From: Candidatus Bathyarchaeota archaeon
GTDB taxonomy: Archaea; Thermoproteota; Bathyarchaeia; TCS64
Direction: 5' to 3'
NCBI GenBank assembly: GCA_014730055.1
Contig: WJIV01000240.1
Coordinates: forward strand, 1-9,870
Length of the DNA stretch: 9,870 bases
Position 1 is the stretch's first letter, and the number at the start of each line of letters is the position of its first letter. The position numbers and the translations under genes are program-made. Of the stretch, positions 1-7,388 are shown in pieces. The notes below the pieces were generated by a model that was not told the origin of the DNA, made no database searches, and saw only the letters and a program-made list of their open reading frames with translations.

Positions 1-2826
1 ATTGAACTGTCTAACTATCTCCTCCCTGTAGTCCACTATATGCATAAGTAAAAGAGTCTCTGCATACGCCTCCTCTTCAAGGTCTTCATAGATAAAGCGG
101 ATATTTTTTAATCCCTTATTCTGATAGATCGCTATCTCTGATGAAACCCCATCTTCGATTCTTAATTTTTCTGTATTCTCTAATCCAACTACATCAAGCC
201 TGTATAGTGCCTTGGGTTGCTCAGATTTTACCTCTATTTTGAATGTGAAGGGTTCATGGACCCCCCAGACTAATGGGAGGTTATTCTCGATCTCATGTAT
301 CTTGATATCTATTCGCGCCTTATCACTCCTAATGATGTATACGCCTGTCGCAAACTCTTCTTCCTCCTCCTTAACCTGTCCAGTATCAATAGACAGGCTA
401 ACTCCATTAATTCCAGGAAACTGCCTGCTCACCAAGACATAAGCACTATAACACACACCCAAGACGGTGGCTAACTTCAGTAACCCTAAGAATAACCCAA
501 GATAGTTAATAATCGCATTTAACTTGACAGTACCTGAGATGATTATTGGCATAATATATTTTGTCCCAGAGTACTCGATTTGAAACTCGTAAAGATCATT
601 ATCAGGTCTAGAGTCCAGGGAAACATTGAACATAACACGTCCATTCTCATCCGTGGATAGGGTTTGACTTTTGTTCCCTGACATGAGTTTCAAATCAACA
701 TTTCCCATCGGTCTACCATTATCATTTTGAATTACAGCTTCTATTTGGAAGGGTTTCTTCCATGTGCCTACTCCACGAGGGAGATAATTCAAAGTAGGAC
801 GTATGGCCACCACGGTAGACTGAGTTATTGAATAACCATCCACCAGATAGTAAACTAGTTGAACCTCGCTGACAGCAGTGGAATCAGGGATATTATATGA
901 AAGGCTGAAGAAGCCATAATCATCGGTTAGTGCTGCTCCAAGGTATTCTTGGCCAAGATAAATCTCAACCCCCTCACCGGATTCAGGTGTAAGTTCCTCT
1001 GCGTGTACTTTTCCGGTGATCTGATTAGCCTCTCCTCGAACAAGGTAATCAATTGGGTCAGGATCAATTGTCAATGGAATAGCTGTCACATTGAGGGTTC
1101 TGGATGTCCCGTTATAGTAGAAAGTTCCATCCCAATCCAAAATGACCTTGTGGTTTCCCGGTTCAAAAACGTGATTATAACGGAAAATACCTTCATTATC
1201 TGAAAAAAGTCTGCTAATTTGCACCTGGTTGCTCGGAATAGAAGGATGGTTCCCCCCTAGATAAGGACCTCCTTCAAGGATGACATCCAGATCATGAACG
1301 CTCAAAGGAATCCAGGTTTCCTCCTCTAGCAGCTTTCCTTCAATGGTAAACCGCTTACCCGAAATTACTCGGTAACTTGTATTACACTCAATGGTGGAAC
1401 GGGCGAGAACATCCAGGGGAGGATCAGTATTGGAACCGCTGTAAATTGAGTTACCCAGAGTAATCACCTCCACGCCATATTCACCTGGCTGGGTGTTTAG
1501 CGGAATACTACAGTTTATTGTAAACTGGCCATCTTTTGATATAGCTTTACCACAAAGGATGCCATCCTGGAAAATTTCATCTTTAAAACTAGAATTGTTA
1601 CTATTTCCAAAAATATCAAAGGATGGAGTTACTTTTGAGTAATCAACCAAGTATGTTAGTGTCTTTAAGCCACTTACAGGGTTTCCGTATTCATCTGTTA
1701 CCTTTCCTGTTACGATGAAGTTCTTTCCTTTATAGCAGTTAGAGTCCTGATATATGATATTAGTATTTGTAGAAATTAGATCACCGTTTTCCAGGTTTTC
1801 ATCCTTTTCTTCCTGTTCCTGACCTGTAGCATCGAAAGTTACCCATCCTAAATCCTTGAAATTAGCCTCGGCCCATGCATGAGCCTGCTGAGGACTAACA
1901 GCCTGAATATGATCATTGGGGTCTACCCTGTAGCCTGTGACAAGCCTCATGGGAAGACCTATGCTCCTGGCCATTAAAACCAAGGCTGAGTTATAGTGAA
2001 TACATACTCCCTCCTTGCTGTTGAATAAGAACCAGAGGACAGGATCCACATCATCGGGCGATCTCGAGTAATCGAGGTTGTATGCATGATTGTCCTTCAG
2101 ATATGACTCTATAGCCCGGATCTTGAGATAATCGGACTCGATACCCGTGATAAGGTCCCTAGTCATATTCTCGACTGCTACTTGAACTTCATAGGGAACC
2201 TGTAAATACATTACATTGTAAACTAGGTATCCATCCATCAAATCGTCTGGGTCAAATTCTTCGATATTATAAGACAAACCATATTCATCATCGACCTTTC
2301 GCTCCGAGTGAAATATCATCTTATCGGGGAAATACTCCATGCTCGGTGCCCCCACTATCTGCTGAGGGTTTTTCATTCCCGGAATATATCCCTCGAAAGA
2401 GACTTCAGGCGAAATGTAGATCTTTCTGGCCTCACCAATCTGGGCCCATAGCGATTCTCCATAATATGGTAAACTTGTTGAGTTGTACATCAACCATTCA
2501 CCGTCGTAGCTCTCCCCAAGCTTAACACGTAGATACTGTGTTCCGGTTACACCCGTTATATTAAACAAAGGCATGCCTTCACAACCACAGTTCGCATCAA
2601 CCTGTGTAACCTCCTCCTCCACTAATGTGGGTGATTCGTCCCATCCTATCGGAATATCCCCCTCAATGATACCCCGTCCATAGCCTCCAGACTGGTTAAC
2701 GAAGGGGGGCCGTGGAAGAGGAAGGTATTGAGGCACCTCTCCCAGAGAGTCGATAGCAGTCGACAGTAGGAGGAATGAAATTATCAGTAGGACCAGTAAA
2801 GAAAAGTTTCTGAGCTTGTTCCTCAA
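1..2826 (-). CDS. Secreted, membrane-anchored transglutaminase-like protein with Ig-like domains (3' end outside window)
   Basis: One uninterrupted frame of 942 codons runs off the left edge; I checked every codon and found no stop or frameshift. Residues 1-24 are a signal peptide (RNKLRN, then a hydrophobic stretch ending near STA). Residues ~235-335 form a transglutaminase-like core with the Cys-His-Asp triad visible: C275 in EGVCIHYN, H316 in AHAWAE, D332 in TFDATG. Four beta-rich Ig/carboxypeptidase-regulatory-like segments follow (~366-478, 479-585, 588-680, 683-768; for example GKVTDEYGNPVSG). A membrane helix lies at ~773-799, then a charged tail (EEEEE) that is probably cytoplasmic. 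Twelve N-x-S/T sequons lie before the helix and none after, which fits an outside N-terminal part. Such archaeal proteins may be peptidases or crosslinkers; the substrate is unknown. Start: TTG at 2826, because it follows GGGGGA and directly precedes the signal peptide; TTG at 2838 is the alternative. The domain call is firm, the biological role is not. Confidence 0.88.
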   Translation of the reverse strand, partial: MRNKLRNFSLLVLLIISFLLLSTAIDSLGEVPQYLPLPRPPFVNQSGGYGRGIIEGDIPIGWDESPTLVEEEVTQVDANCGCEGMPLFNITGVTGTQYLRVKLGESYDGEWLMYNSTSLPYYGESLWAQIGEARKIYISPEVSFEGYIPGMKNPQQIVGAPSMEYFPDKMIFHSERKVDDEYGLSYNIEEFDPDDLMDGYLVYNVMYLQVPYEVQVAVENMTRDLITGIESDYLKIRAIESYLKDNHAYNLDYSRSPDDVDPVLWFLFNSKEGVCIHYNSALVLMARSIGLPMRLVTGYRVDPNDHIQAVSPQQAHAWAEANFKDLGWVTFDATGQEQEEKDENLENGDLISTNTNIIYQDSNCYKGKNFIVTGKVTDEYGNPVSGLKTLTYLVDYSKVTPSFDIFGNSNNSSFKDEIFQDGILCGKAISKDGQFTINCSIPLNTQPGEYGVEVITLGNSIYSGSNTDPPLDVLARSTIECNTSYRVISGKRFTIEGKLLEEETWIPLSVHDLDVILEGGPYLGGNHPSIPSNQVQISRLFSDNEGIFRYNHVFEPGNHKVILDWDGTFYYNGTSRTLNVTAIPLTIDPDPIDYLVRGEANQITGKVHAEELTPESGEGVEIYLGQEYLGAALTDDYGFFSLSYNIPDSTAVSEVQLVYYLVDGYSITQSTVVAIRPTLNYLPRGVGTWKKPFQIEAVIQNDNGRPMGNVDLKLMSGNKSQTLSTDENGRVMFNVSLDSRPDNDLYEFQIEYSGTKYIMPIIISGTVKLNAIINYLGLFLGLLKLATVLGVCYSAYVLVSRQFPGINGVSLSIDTGQVKEEEEEFATGVYIIRSDKARIDIKIHEIENNLPLVWGVHEPFTFKIEVKSEQPKALYRLDVVGLENTEKLRIEDGVSSEIAIYQNKGLKNIRFIYEDLEEEAYAETLLLMHIVDYREEIVRQFN

Positions 2827-2830
2827 GGCA

Positions 2831-2836
2831 TCCCCC
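2831..2836 (-). promoter_or_regulatory. Ribosome-binding site for the transglutaminase-like gene
   Basis: The minus strand reads GGGGGA four bases before the TTG at 2826. This decides a non-ATG start: the ATG at 2829-2831 reads only one further codon before TGA, and no in-frame ATG lies near the signal peptide. Confidence 0.45.
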
Positions 2837-2869
2837 AATTCCCTTACTCTATTTTACATAATAAGAGGT

Positions 2870-2883
2870 GTTTAAGTTTATAG
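2870..2883 (-). promoter_or_regulatory. Predicted archaeal promoter (TATA box) of the transglutaminase-like gene
   Basis: The minus strand reads CTATAAACTTAAAC, about 50 bases before the TTG start. Transcription starting ~26 bases downstream would give a leader of roughly 27 bases that includes the GGGGGA motif. The surrounding intergenic stretch (2827-2945) is AT-rich with no other gene visible. Confidence 0.4.
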
Positions 2884-2945
2884 AATATTGCCATAATTAA
2901 CAGCTTTCACTTTTTGGAAATTTCATGTTGAAAGGAATTTCATAA

Positions 2946-3020
2946 TCAGTTCCTGGATTCTTCACAAAGAGACTTCAAACGCTCAAGAGCCTCTATGTAG
3001 CGTTCATTGCTCTCTGCCCC
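2946..3020 (-). pseudogene. Out-of-frame coding-like tail after the S15 remnant
   Basis: In a different minus-strand frame, immediately past the DVRGR codons, 24 codons read through to TGA and encode an amphipathic, helix-like peptide containing RYIEALERLKSLCEESRN. It looks like the C-terminal end of a real protein. It has no start of its own, since a TGA at 3021-3023 precedes it. It does not resemble the S15 sequence expected after DVRGR, so it may be the end of a different gene fused by a deletion. Low confidence: a peptide this short can arise by chance. Confidence 0.3.
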
Positions 3021-3216
3021 TCACATCGTAAACAACAAACGCATAGTCATGAGCTACGAAGAAACTGGCCATATCGACATGGCTCTTCATGGTGTTATCG
3101 TATGGAGTTCCAATAATCACGGTAGGAAAGGCTTCTTGTTTATCGGGCAGGTATATATCTGCTGATATTTCTACTCCGTCATGCATGGGTATGCGTGAAT
3201 TCCAGATATGTCTCAT
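3004..3216 (-). pseudogene. N-terminal remnant of an S15/CocE-type (X-Pro dipeptidyl-peptidase family) hydrolase
   Basis: The ~70-residue product carries the hallmark N-terminal pattern of the S15/CocE alpha/beta hydrolase family: IPMHDGVEISADIYLPD, then PTVIIGTPYDN, then FFVAHDYAFVVYDVRGR. Intact members are typically 500-600 residues. Here the frame hits TGA two codons after DVRGR, before the nucleophile-elbow serine, the rest of the catalytic triad and the jelly-roll domain. It therefore cannot be an active enzyme and is called a broken gene. I place the start at the ATG at 3216: the frame stays open upstream to another ATG at 3273, but those 19 codons are very AT-rich and contain a TATA-like motif. 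It lies between two secreted-protein genes on the same strand. Family membership is well supported; the cause of truncation (deletion versus frameshift) is inferred. Confidence 0.72.
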
Positions 3217-3252
3217 ACGATAGAAAAAGTATTTCACCTTAATACAGTATGG

Positions 3253-3260
3253 ATATATTA
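3253..3260 (-). promoter_or_regulatory. TATA-like box ahead of the S15 remnant
   Basis: The minus strand reads TAATATAT. A start ~26 bases downstream (near 3231) would leave a ~15-base leader before the ATG at 3216. It is one reason for not extending the remnant to the upstream ATG. AT-rich context makes chance occurrence likely. Confidence 0.25.
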
Positions 3261-3297
3261 GATAATAGAACACAAATAATTAACTAATTTTCGGGTA

Positions 3298-3310
3298 TTT
3301 TTTTAAAAAA
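3298..3310. terminator. T7-A6 tract, possible terminator
   Basis: Seven T then six A, giving a T-run on either strand. On the minus strand TTTTTT lies ~75 bases past the stop of the repeat protein gene. The flanking motif (GGTAT, T-run, A-run) recurs at 6377-6393. No plus-strand gene needs terminating here. Confidence 0.35.
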
Positions 3311-3365
3311 CATCATAGAGGTAATAATCGCTAATAATCTAGACAAGCTCAAGAAATTCAGATAT

Positions 3366-3372
3366 AAAAAAA
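3366..3372 (-). terminator. T-tract terminator of the secreted repeat protein gene
   Basis: The minus strand has seven consecutive T starting 11 bases after the TAA of the repeat protein gene, with no hairpin ahead of it. This is the typical form of an archaeal intrinsic terminator. Confidence 0.5.
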
Positions 3373-3383
3373 TTGAGGAATGA

Positions 3384-4385
3384 TTACTCAGTTAGCTCTG
3401 TTATTGATCCGCTTTGATCAATAGTGCCTTTCCAGACAAAACCAGAATCGGCTTGCTCTACCTCGACAGTATAAGTTGGTTTCCAAACGACTGGGTGAGA
3501 AACTACTATCTTCCAATTATCCCCCGTATACTCTATGATCGATTGACCTAGAAGCCCTTCAGGTGTAGTCTCGGTAATTGTCCAATCATCATTCAAGTTA
3601 AGAGTATTTGCTTCCGAATAATTATCCCTGAGGTACTCAATAACTATATTAACTACCTCTTCTGGAGGAAGGAGTTCTGAGATTCCTTTTTCTCTCTGGT
3701 TTAGTTCATCCCACTGTCCATCTATCACTGCACTCTGTACCTCACCGCTACTCACGATGACTATTGCTGTGTGTTCGGTGATAACTTGGGCCAGTATCAT
3801 ATCGCTTCTGTCTCCGTATCCTGGATGGGAGCACTCAAAGGCAACTGTGATAACGTACTGCTCTGGGTAGCTTTCAAGTATGACACTGTTAACAACTCTC
3901 ATAGTCCCCTCAATACCATCGAAATTGAATGTTTGGGCATTTCTCAGCCACTCCATTACCAGTTCCTCTGCCTCTAAGAGAGGGCTCTTTGGCATATCTA
4001 TTATCTCCCCAGTAATCTCATTGAATATATCATCAGTTACAGCTGAGACAACCTTGCCCTTGCTAATTAACACTATCATTGTGTGCTCAGTCAGCATGGT
4101 CAAAGTCATCTGATCTGTTCTATCACCATAACCACCATTTCTAGAGGTGAACCTCAACGTCACAAACCATGTATAAGGAGATCTGGCTGGTTCAATACCG
4201 ATAAACTCGATAGTTTCTTCCATACCATCATAACTGTAGGTAGGAGACCCCTTCAAAAATCGGATAGCCTCCTCAATACATTTATCCTCAGTATAAATAA
4301 CTCCCGGAGCACCAGCGTATATACTTAGCACTGGGAATATTCCTAATAGCAATATTGCTACGACCGTGTTTAATTTTCGACTCAT
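3384..4385 (-). CDS. Secreted protein with tandem PepSY-like repeats, function unknown
   Basis: The 333-residue product is not a named family I can identify. A signal peptide is clear (SRKL, then a hydrophobic run ending ~residue 24, SIYAGA), with no lipobox cysteine and no second membrane helix, so it is probably exported. The mature part has two obvious repeats, ~34-126 and ~137-230, offset by 103-104 residues: SYDGMEETI/NFDGIEGTM, GGYGDRTDQ/PGYGDRSDM, LTEHTMIVLISKGKVVSAV/ITEHTAIVIVSSGEVQSAV. A third degenerate unit (~240-333) keeps the N-terminal helix and the closing strands (GFVWKGTIDQSGSITE) but lacks GYGDR and TEHT. The order (helix, strand, strand, final G-x-V strand) resembles PepSY domains, often linked to peptidase inhibition; this is inference. 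It is the first gene of the leftward run, with no strong Shine-Dalgarno, so the start rests on the signal peptide. Confidence 0.85.
   Translation of the reverse strand: MSRKLNTVVAILLLGIFPVLSIYAGAPGVIYTEDKCIEEAIRFLKGSPTYSYDGMEETIEFIGIEPARSPYTWFVTLRFTSRNGGYGDRTDQMTLTMLTEHTMIVLISKGKVVSAVTDDIFNEITGEIIDMPKSPLLEAEELVMEWLRNAQTFNFDGIEGTMRVVNSVILESYPEQYVITVAFECSHPGYGDRSDMILAQVITEHTAIVIVSSGEVQSAVIDGQWDELNQREKGISELLPPEEVVNIVIEYLRDNYSEANTLNLNDDWTITETTPEGLLGQSIIEYTGDNWKIVVSHPVVWKPTYTVEVEQADSGFVWKGTIDQSGSITELTE
3387..3668 (-). repeat. Degenerate third repeat unit (residues ~240-333)
   Basis: The opening helix (EEVVNIVIEYLRD) matches the helices that open units 1 and 2, and the closing strands match in pattern. 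The GYGDR and TEHT motifs are replaced, so this unit has diverged in function or is a related domain. Confidence 0.4.
3696..3977 (-). repeat. Protein repeat unit 2 (residues ~137-230)
   Basis: Second unit, offset by 103-104 residues from unit 1, ending in IDGQWDELNQ where unit 1 ends in TDDIFNEITG. A short proline-containing linker (MPKSPLLEAE) separates the units. Confidence 0.7.
4008..4286 (-). repeat. Protein repeat unit 1 (residues ~34-126)
   Basis: First of two well-conserved units inside the secreted repeat protein. Shared positions with unit 2 include D-G-x-E, G-Y-G-D-R, T-E-H-T and S-A-V. The similarity is at protein level. Confidence 0.7.
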
Positions 4386-4657
4386 TTTTCGTCAAATTAT
4401 ACTACCATAGTCATGGGTATAATCCCACTCTTTAGAACAACTGTTTCAAATAATAGAACAGCCGGTTTTAACAACTCTATAATTAGATCACATTCATCTA
4501 ACCAGCTCACTTAAATTATAATAAAAAGAGTGAGATTTTTTAGTTCAAACTTACGCTCATGTTTTGGCCTGAAAATATTTTAACGTAGAAAAAAGTATTC
4601 TCCTCTGCACTCTACTTCAAGTAACTCACTAATATTAGACTGACTAGAGTTATTGTA
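4386..4657. other. Divergent intergenic region between the repeat protein gene and polX
   Basis: 272 bases, AT-rich, with no gene visible on either strand. It must hold both promoters. Leftward, the minus strand has GATTATACCC (~4416-4425), which would start transcription a few bases before the ATG at 4385, and GTATAATT closer in, too near to serve as a TATA box. Rightward, candidates are AAAATATTTTA (~4571-4582) and the palindrome at 4629-4638. A weak CTCAC/GTGAG stem followed by six T lies at 4506-4541 on the plus strand without a gene to terminate. Confidence 0.5.
4629..4638 (+). promoter_or_regulatory. Palindromic TATA-like element upstream of polX
   Basis: CTAATATTAG is a perfect 10-base palindrome centred ~25 bases before the polX ATG, the spacing expected for a leaderless archaeal transcript. 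No Shine-Dalgarno motif precedes the ATG, in agreement. The more distal AAAATATTTTA would instead give a ~50-base leader. Confidence 0.35.
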
Positions 4658-6370
4658 ATGAGCGTTAACGCCAAGGTCGCTGGGTTACTTTACGAGATCG
4701 GGGAGATTTTGACAATCAAAGGGGATAGATTTAGGAGCAGAGCATACAGCATGGCAGCTCAGAGAGTTACATCTCTGACAGAGGATATCTCTGATATTAT
4801 GGAAAGAGGAGAACTACAGGAAATTCCCGGAATAGGGCAAAGTATAGCATCTACCGTAACAGAATACCTAGAAACGGGCGAATCAAGCATCCTACAAGAA
4901 CTGAGGGAGTCATTACCCAAAGGTGTACCTGAGATGATAGAACTGGAAGGAATAGGTCCAAAACTAGCTATGAGACTCCACAAAGAACTGGGGATTGTCA
5001 GTATCGAGACACTTGAGGTGGCAGCCAAGCAGCAGCGGATAAGAGATCTTAAAGGATTTGGGGAGAAGAGCGAGAAAAATATACTCAAGGCCATTGAGGA
5101 GTACCGGAGTAGAACAGACAGATTCCTTTTGGGAGAGGTCCTTCCCATAATAAGTGGAATATTGAGCTATATGAGGGATTCAAAAAGCGTTCGAGTGGTT
5201 GAGGTTGCTGGTTCAGCGAGGCGTAGGAAGGAGACAGTCGGAGACCTCGATGTGCTCGTTAGTTCTATTGATCCTGAAACGGTCTCTGATTATTTCATTA
5301 CCATGCCCCCAGTTGAGAGGATACTCGCCCATGGTCCTACCAAGAGCACTGTGGTACTTGAAAATAAACTACAGGTAGACCTAAGGGTTATCCCGCCCGA
5401 GAGCTATGGTGCGGCCCTACAGTATTTCACAGGTAGTAAGGAGCATAATGTCAAGCTCAGAACAATAGGTGTAAGAGCCGGTTTCAAACTTAATGAGTAT
5501 GGCTTGTTTGATAGGGAGACAGATGAACTTATCGCCGCAGAGAAAGAGGAGGAGATCTACAAAGCGCTGGGGATGGACTGGATGCCACCTGAGTTGAGGG
5601 AGAACACGGGGGAGATAGAAGACGCGATTAAGGGAACGTTGCCCAATCTTGTTGAGTTAAAAGACCTTAAGGGAGACCTGCATGTACACTCTGACTGGAG
5701 CGACGGGAGGGCAAGTATCGAGGATATGGTTCAAAAGGCAATTTCCATGGACCTCGAATATTTAACTATAACAGATCATACGAAGACGCTTGGAATCGCG
5801 AATGGGTTAGATGAGATTAGGCTGAGGGAACAGATTGCTAAAGTTCGAATTCTGGATGAGGAGTATCCTGAAATAAAGGTTCTAACCGGGACGGAGTGTG
5901 ACATACTTGGCGATGGTACCCTAGACTTGAGTGATGAGGTCCTTAGAGAAGTGGACTGGGTAATCGCAAGTATCCATAGTGGATTTAGACAGGACTCAGA
6001 TACTATAACACAGCGATTGATCGACGCTATCCATAATGAATACGTAGATACAATTGGACACCCCACTGGCAGATTAATACAAAGAAGACAGGGATACAAT
6101 ATTGATCTAGACTCAATACTAGAAGCAGCTGCGAACCAAGATGTGATGATGGAGATAAACTGTTATCCCGATAGGCTTGATCTTAGCGATGTAAACTCCA
6201 GAAGGGCGAAAGAGTACGGTGTTATGGTGTCGCTCGGATCAGATGCACATATACCAAAAGAGATGGAATTCCTACCACTGGGCTTATCTGTAGCTCGAAG
6301 GGGATGGCTCGAGGCTAAAGATGTTGCTAACACTTATGATGTCAATGAACTTATGAAAATAAAAAACTAG
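4658..6370 (+). CDS. polX: DNA polymerase X with C-terminal PHP phosphoesterase domain (PolX)
   Basis: This 570-residue protein has the standard length and layout of bacterial/archaeal PolX, a gap-filling repair polymerase with a metal-dependent 3'-5' exonuclease/phosphoesterase domain. Helix-hairpin-helix motifs sit at 56-64 (IPGIGQSIA), 96-104 (LEGIGPKLA) and 131-139 (LKGFGEKSE). The palm carries the nucleotidyltransferase motif [17 protein letters not shown] (185-201), with catalytic aspartates D196, D198 and D241. The PHP domain (~338-550) keeps the metal ligands: H342 and H344 ([11 protein letters not shown]), H374 (ITDH), E413 (GTECD), H440 (IASIHSGF), H468 (IGHPTG), D529 and H531 (GSDAH). 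Both activities therefore look intact. Known role: base-excision-type repair synthesis in the cytoplasm. It is monocistronic, divergent from the repeat protein gene and convergent with the ketoacyl synthase gene. No odd features. Confidence 0.96.
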   Translation: MSVNAKVAGLLYEIGEILTIKGDRFRSRAYSMAAQRVTSLTEDISDIMERGELQEIPGIGQSIASTVTEYLETGESSILQELRESLPKGVPEMIELEGIGPKLAMRLHKELGIVSIETLEVAAKQQRIRDLKGFGEKSEKNILKAIEEYRSRTDRFLLGEVLPIISGILSYMRDSKSVRVVEVAGSARRRKETVGDLDVLVSSIDPETVSDYFITMPPVERILAHGPTKSTVVLENKLQVDLRVIPPESYGAALQYFTGSKEHNVKLRTIGVRAGFKLNEYGLFDRETDELIAAEKEEEIYKALGMDWMPPELRENTGEIEDAIKGTLPNLVELKDLKGDLHVHSDWSDGRASIEDMVQKAISMDLEYLTITDHTKTLGIANGLDEIRLREQIAKVRILDEEYPEIKVLTGTECDILGDGTLDLSDEVLREVDWVIASIHSGFRQDSDTITQRLIDAIHNEYVDTIGHPTGRLIQRRQGYNIDLDSILEAAANQDVMMEINCYPDRLDLSDVNSRRAKEYGVMVSLGSDAHIPKEMEFLPLGLSVARRGWLEAKDVANTYDVNELMKIKN

Positions 6371-6380
6371 AATATAGGTA

Positions 6381-6393
6381 TTTTTTTTAAAAA
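6381..6393. terminator. Bidirectional T8-A5 terminator between convergent genes
   Basis: Eight T followed by five A in the 38-base gap between the stops of polX (plus) and the ketoacyl synthase gene (minus). The T8 run lies 11 bases past the polX stop. On the minus strand the A5 reads as T5, 16 bases past the synthase stop. It can serve both transcripts. Confidence 0.6.
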
Positions 6394-6408
6394 TATTAGA
6401 ATGAAAAT

Positions 6409-7383
6409 TCAAAGTTCTATTAAGTTCGCACCCCAGGTAAGGCCACCACCGAAGCCAACAGTAACTATCAGATCTCCTTTCTGAGCCTTCCCTACCTTTA
6501 TTGCTTCGTGTAGCGCCACGGGTATAGAAGCTCCCGCCATGTTTCCATATTTATCTAGATTGGTATAGGTCTTTTCCAAGGATAATCCCAGTTTTGCCAT
6601 TCCTACTTTAATTATGTTTATGTTGGCTTGGTGGGGAATGATCAGATCAACGTCACTTAGGTCATAGTCATATCTTTTCAAAACTTCGGTTACAGCCTGC
6701 GGGAAAGCCTTTATGGCAAAGTCCCAGACTGCCTTACCATTCATGTGGAAATATTGCTTTCCATTGTTAATGCAGTCAGTGTCTATCGGTTCTCTAGTAC
6801 CGCCAGCAGGTATCTCAATTACCTGAGCACCGTCACCGTCTGCTCTCAGCCAGCTACCGATCACCCCTCCCTCCTTAACTTTTTGAAGTAAAGCTGCGCC
6901 TGCTCCGTCCCCAAAGAATACACACGTTGTCCTGTCCTGCCAATTTAGGATCTTGCTGTATATCTCGGCCCCAACCACAAGAACGTTGTCTATATGGGGA
7001 TCTACTGTGTATCTAGCTCCGATATCCAATGCATGGACCCATCCACTACACACAGCCATAACATCGAACGCCCCTGCGTTAACAGCTCCCAGCTTTTTCT
7101 GCAGTATTGCGGCTGTGCTGCTCATTGGTACATCAGGGCTGCTTGTGGCTAGTACTATTAGGTCAAGGTCTTCATGGCTAACTGATGCTTGCCTCATTGC
7201 TCCCCTGGAGGCCTCTAATGCCAAGTCGCTTGTACAAGCATCTCTGGGGGCTATCCTTCTAGTCTTTATTCCGGTTTTATTTGTAATCCATTCGTCGCTT
7301 GTTTCAATTATCTCGGCCCACTCGTCATTCGTCATGACCTTGCTGGGAAGATAACTACCCATTCCTACGATTCCTGCTCTCAT
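6409..7383 (-). CDS. fabH: 3-ketoacyl synthase III (FabH-like, KAS III)
   Basis: This 324-residue protein aligns over its full length with FabH (317 in E. coli). It has the catalytic triad C112 (MAVCSGWV), H251 (IPHQAN) and N281 (KYGNMAGAS), plus TSDEWI (W32), GDGAGAALL, R151, and the closing GFGGGLTWGAN motif. It should run Claisen condensation of an acyl-CoA starter with a malonyl-type thioester. Aligned from memory with E. coli FabH, the basic ACP-docking residues K214, R249 and K256 are D221, N256 and A263 here, and R36 is K36; an ACP-independent, CoA-thioester reaction is therefore possible (inference). Archaeal HMG-CoA synthase is a relative but lacks the TSDEWI/TGI signature. The ATG start is supported by GTGAT five bases upstream. 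The gene has its own promoter and lies 108 bases behind the VTT protein gene. The gene name is by family resemblance. Confidence 0.92.
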   Translation of the reverse strand: MRAGIVGMGSYLPSKVMTNDEWAEIIETSDEWITNKTGIKTRRIAPRDACTSDLALEASRGAMRQASVSHEDLDLIVLATSSPDVPMSSTAAILQKKLGAVNAGAFDVMAVCSGWVHALDIGARYTVDPHIDNVLVVGAEIYSKILNWQDRTTCVFFGDGAGAALLQKVKEGGVIGSWLRADGDGAQVIEIPAGGTREPIDTDCINNGKQYFHMNGKAVWDFAIKAFPQAVTEVLKRYDYDLSDVDLIIPHQANINIIKVGMAKLGLSLEKTYTNLDKYGNMAGASIPVALHEAIKVGKAQKGDLIVTVGFGGGLTWGANLIEL

Positions 7384-7388
7384 TCACA

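Noticed and set aside
212..1203. Plus-strand open frames inside the transglutaminase-like gene
   Set aside because: They lie opposite a continuous, motif-bearing coding frame and show low-complexity products with no recognisable domain.
2829..2831. ATG as start of the transglutaminase-like gene
   Set aside because: It reads one further codon and then TGA; it is out of frame with the long coding frame.
3217..3273. Upstream extension of the S15 remnant to the ATG at 3273
   Set aside because: The added residues are AT-rich, without family resemblance, and overlap a TATA-like box; homology begins after the ATG at 3216.
4506..4541. Terminator-like stem (CTCAC/GTGAG) followed by six T on the plus strand
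   Set aside because: Only five base pairs with a ~19-base loop, and no plus-strand gene or RNA upstream to terminate; likely chance in AT-rich DNA.
6409..7383. Archaeal HMG-CoA synthase as identity of the thiolase-superfamily gene
   Set aside because: The TSDEWI...TGI region, IPHQAN and GGGLTWG ending follow FabH, not HMG-CoA synthase.
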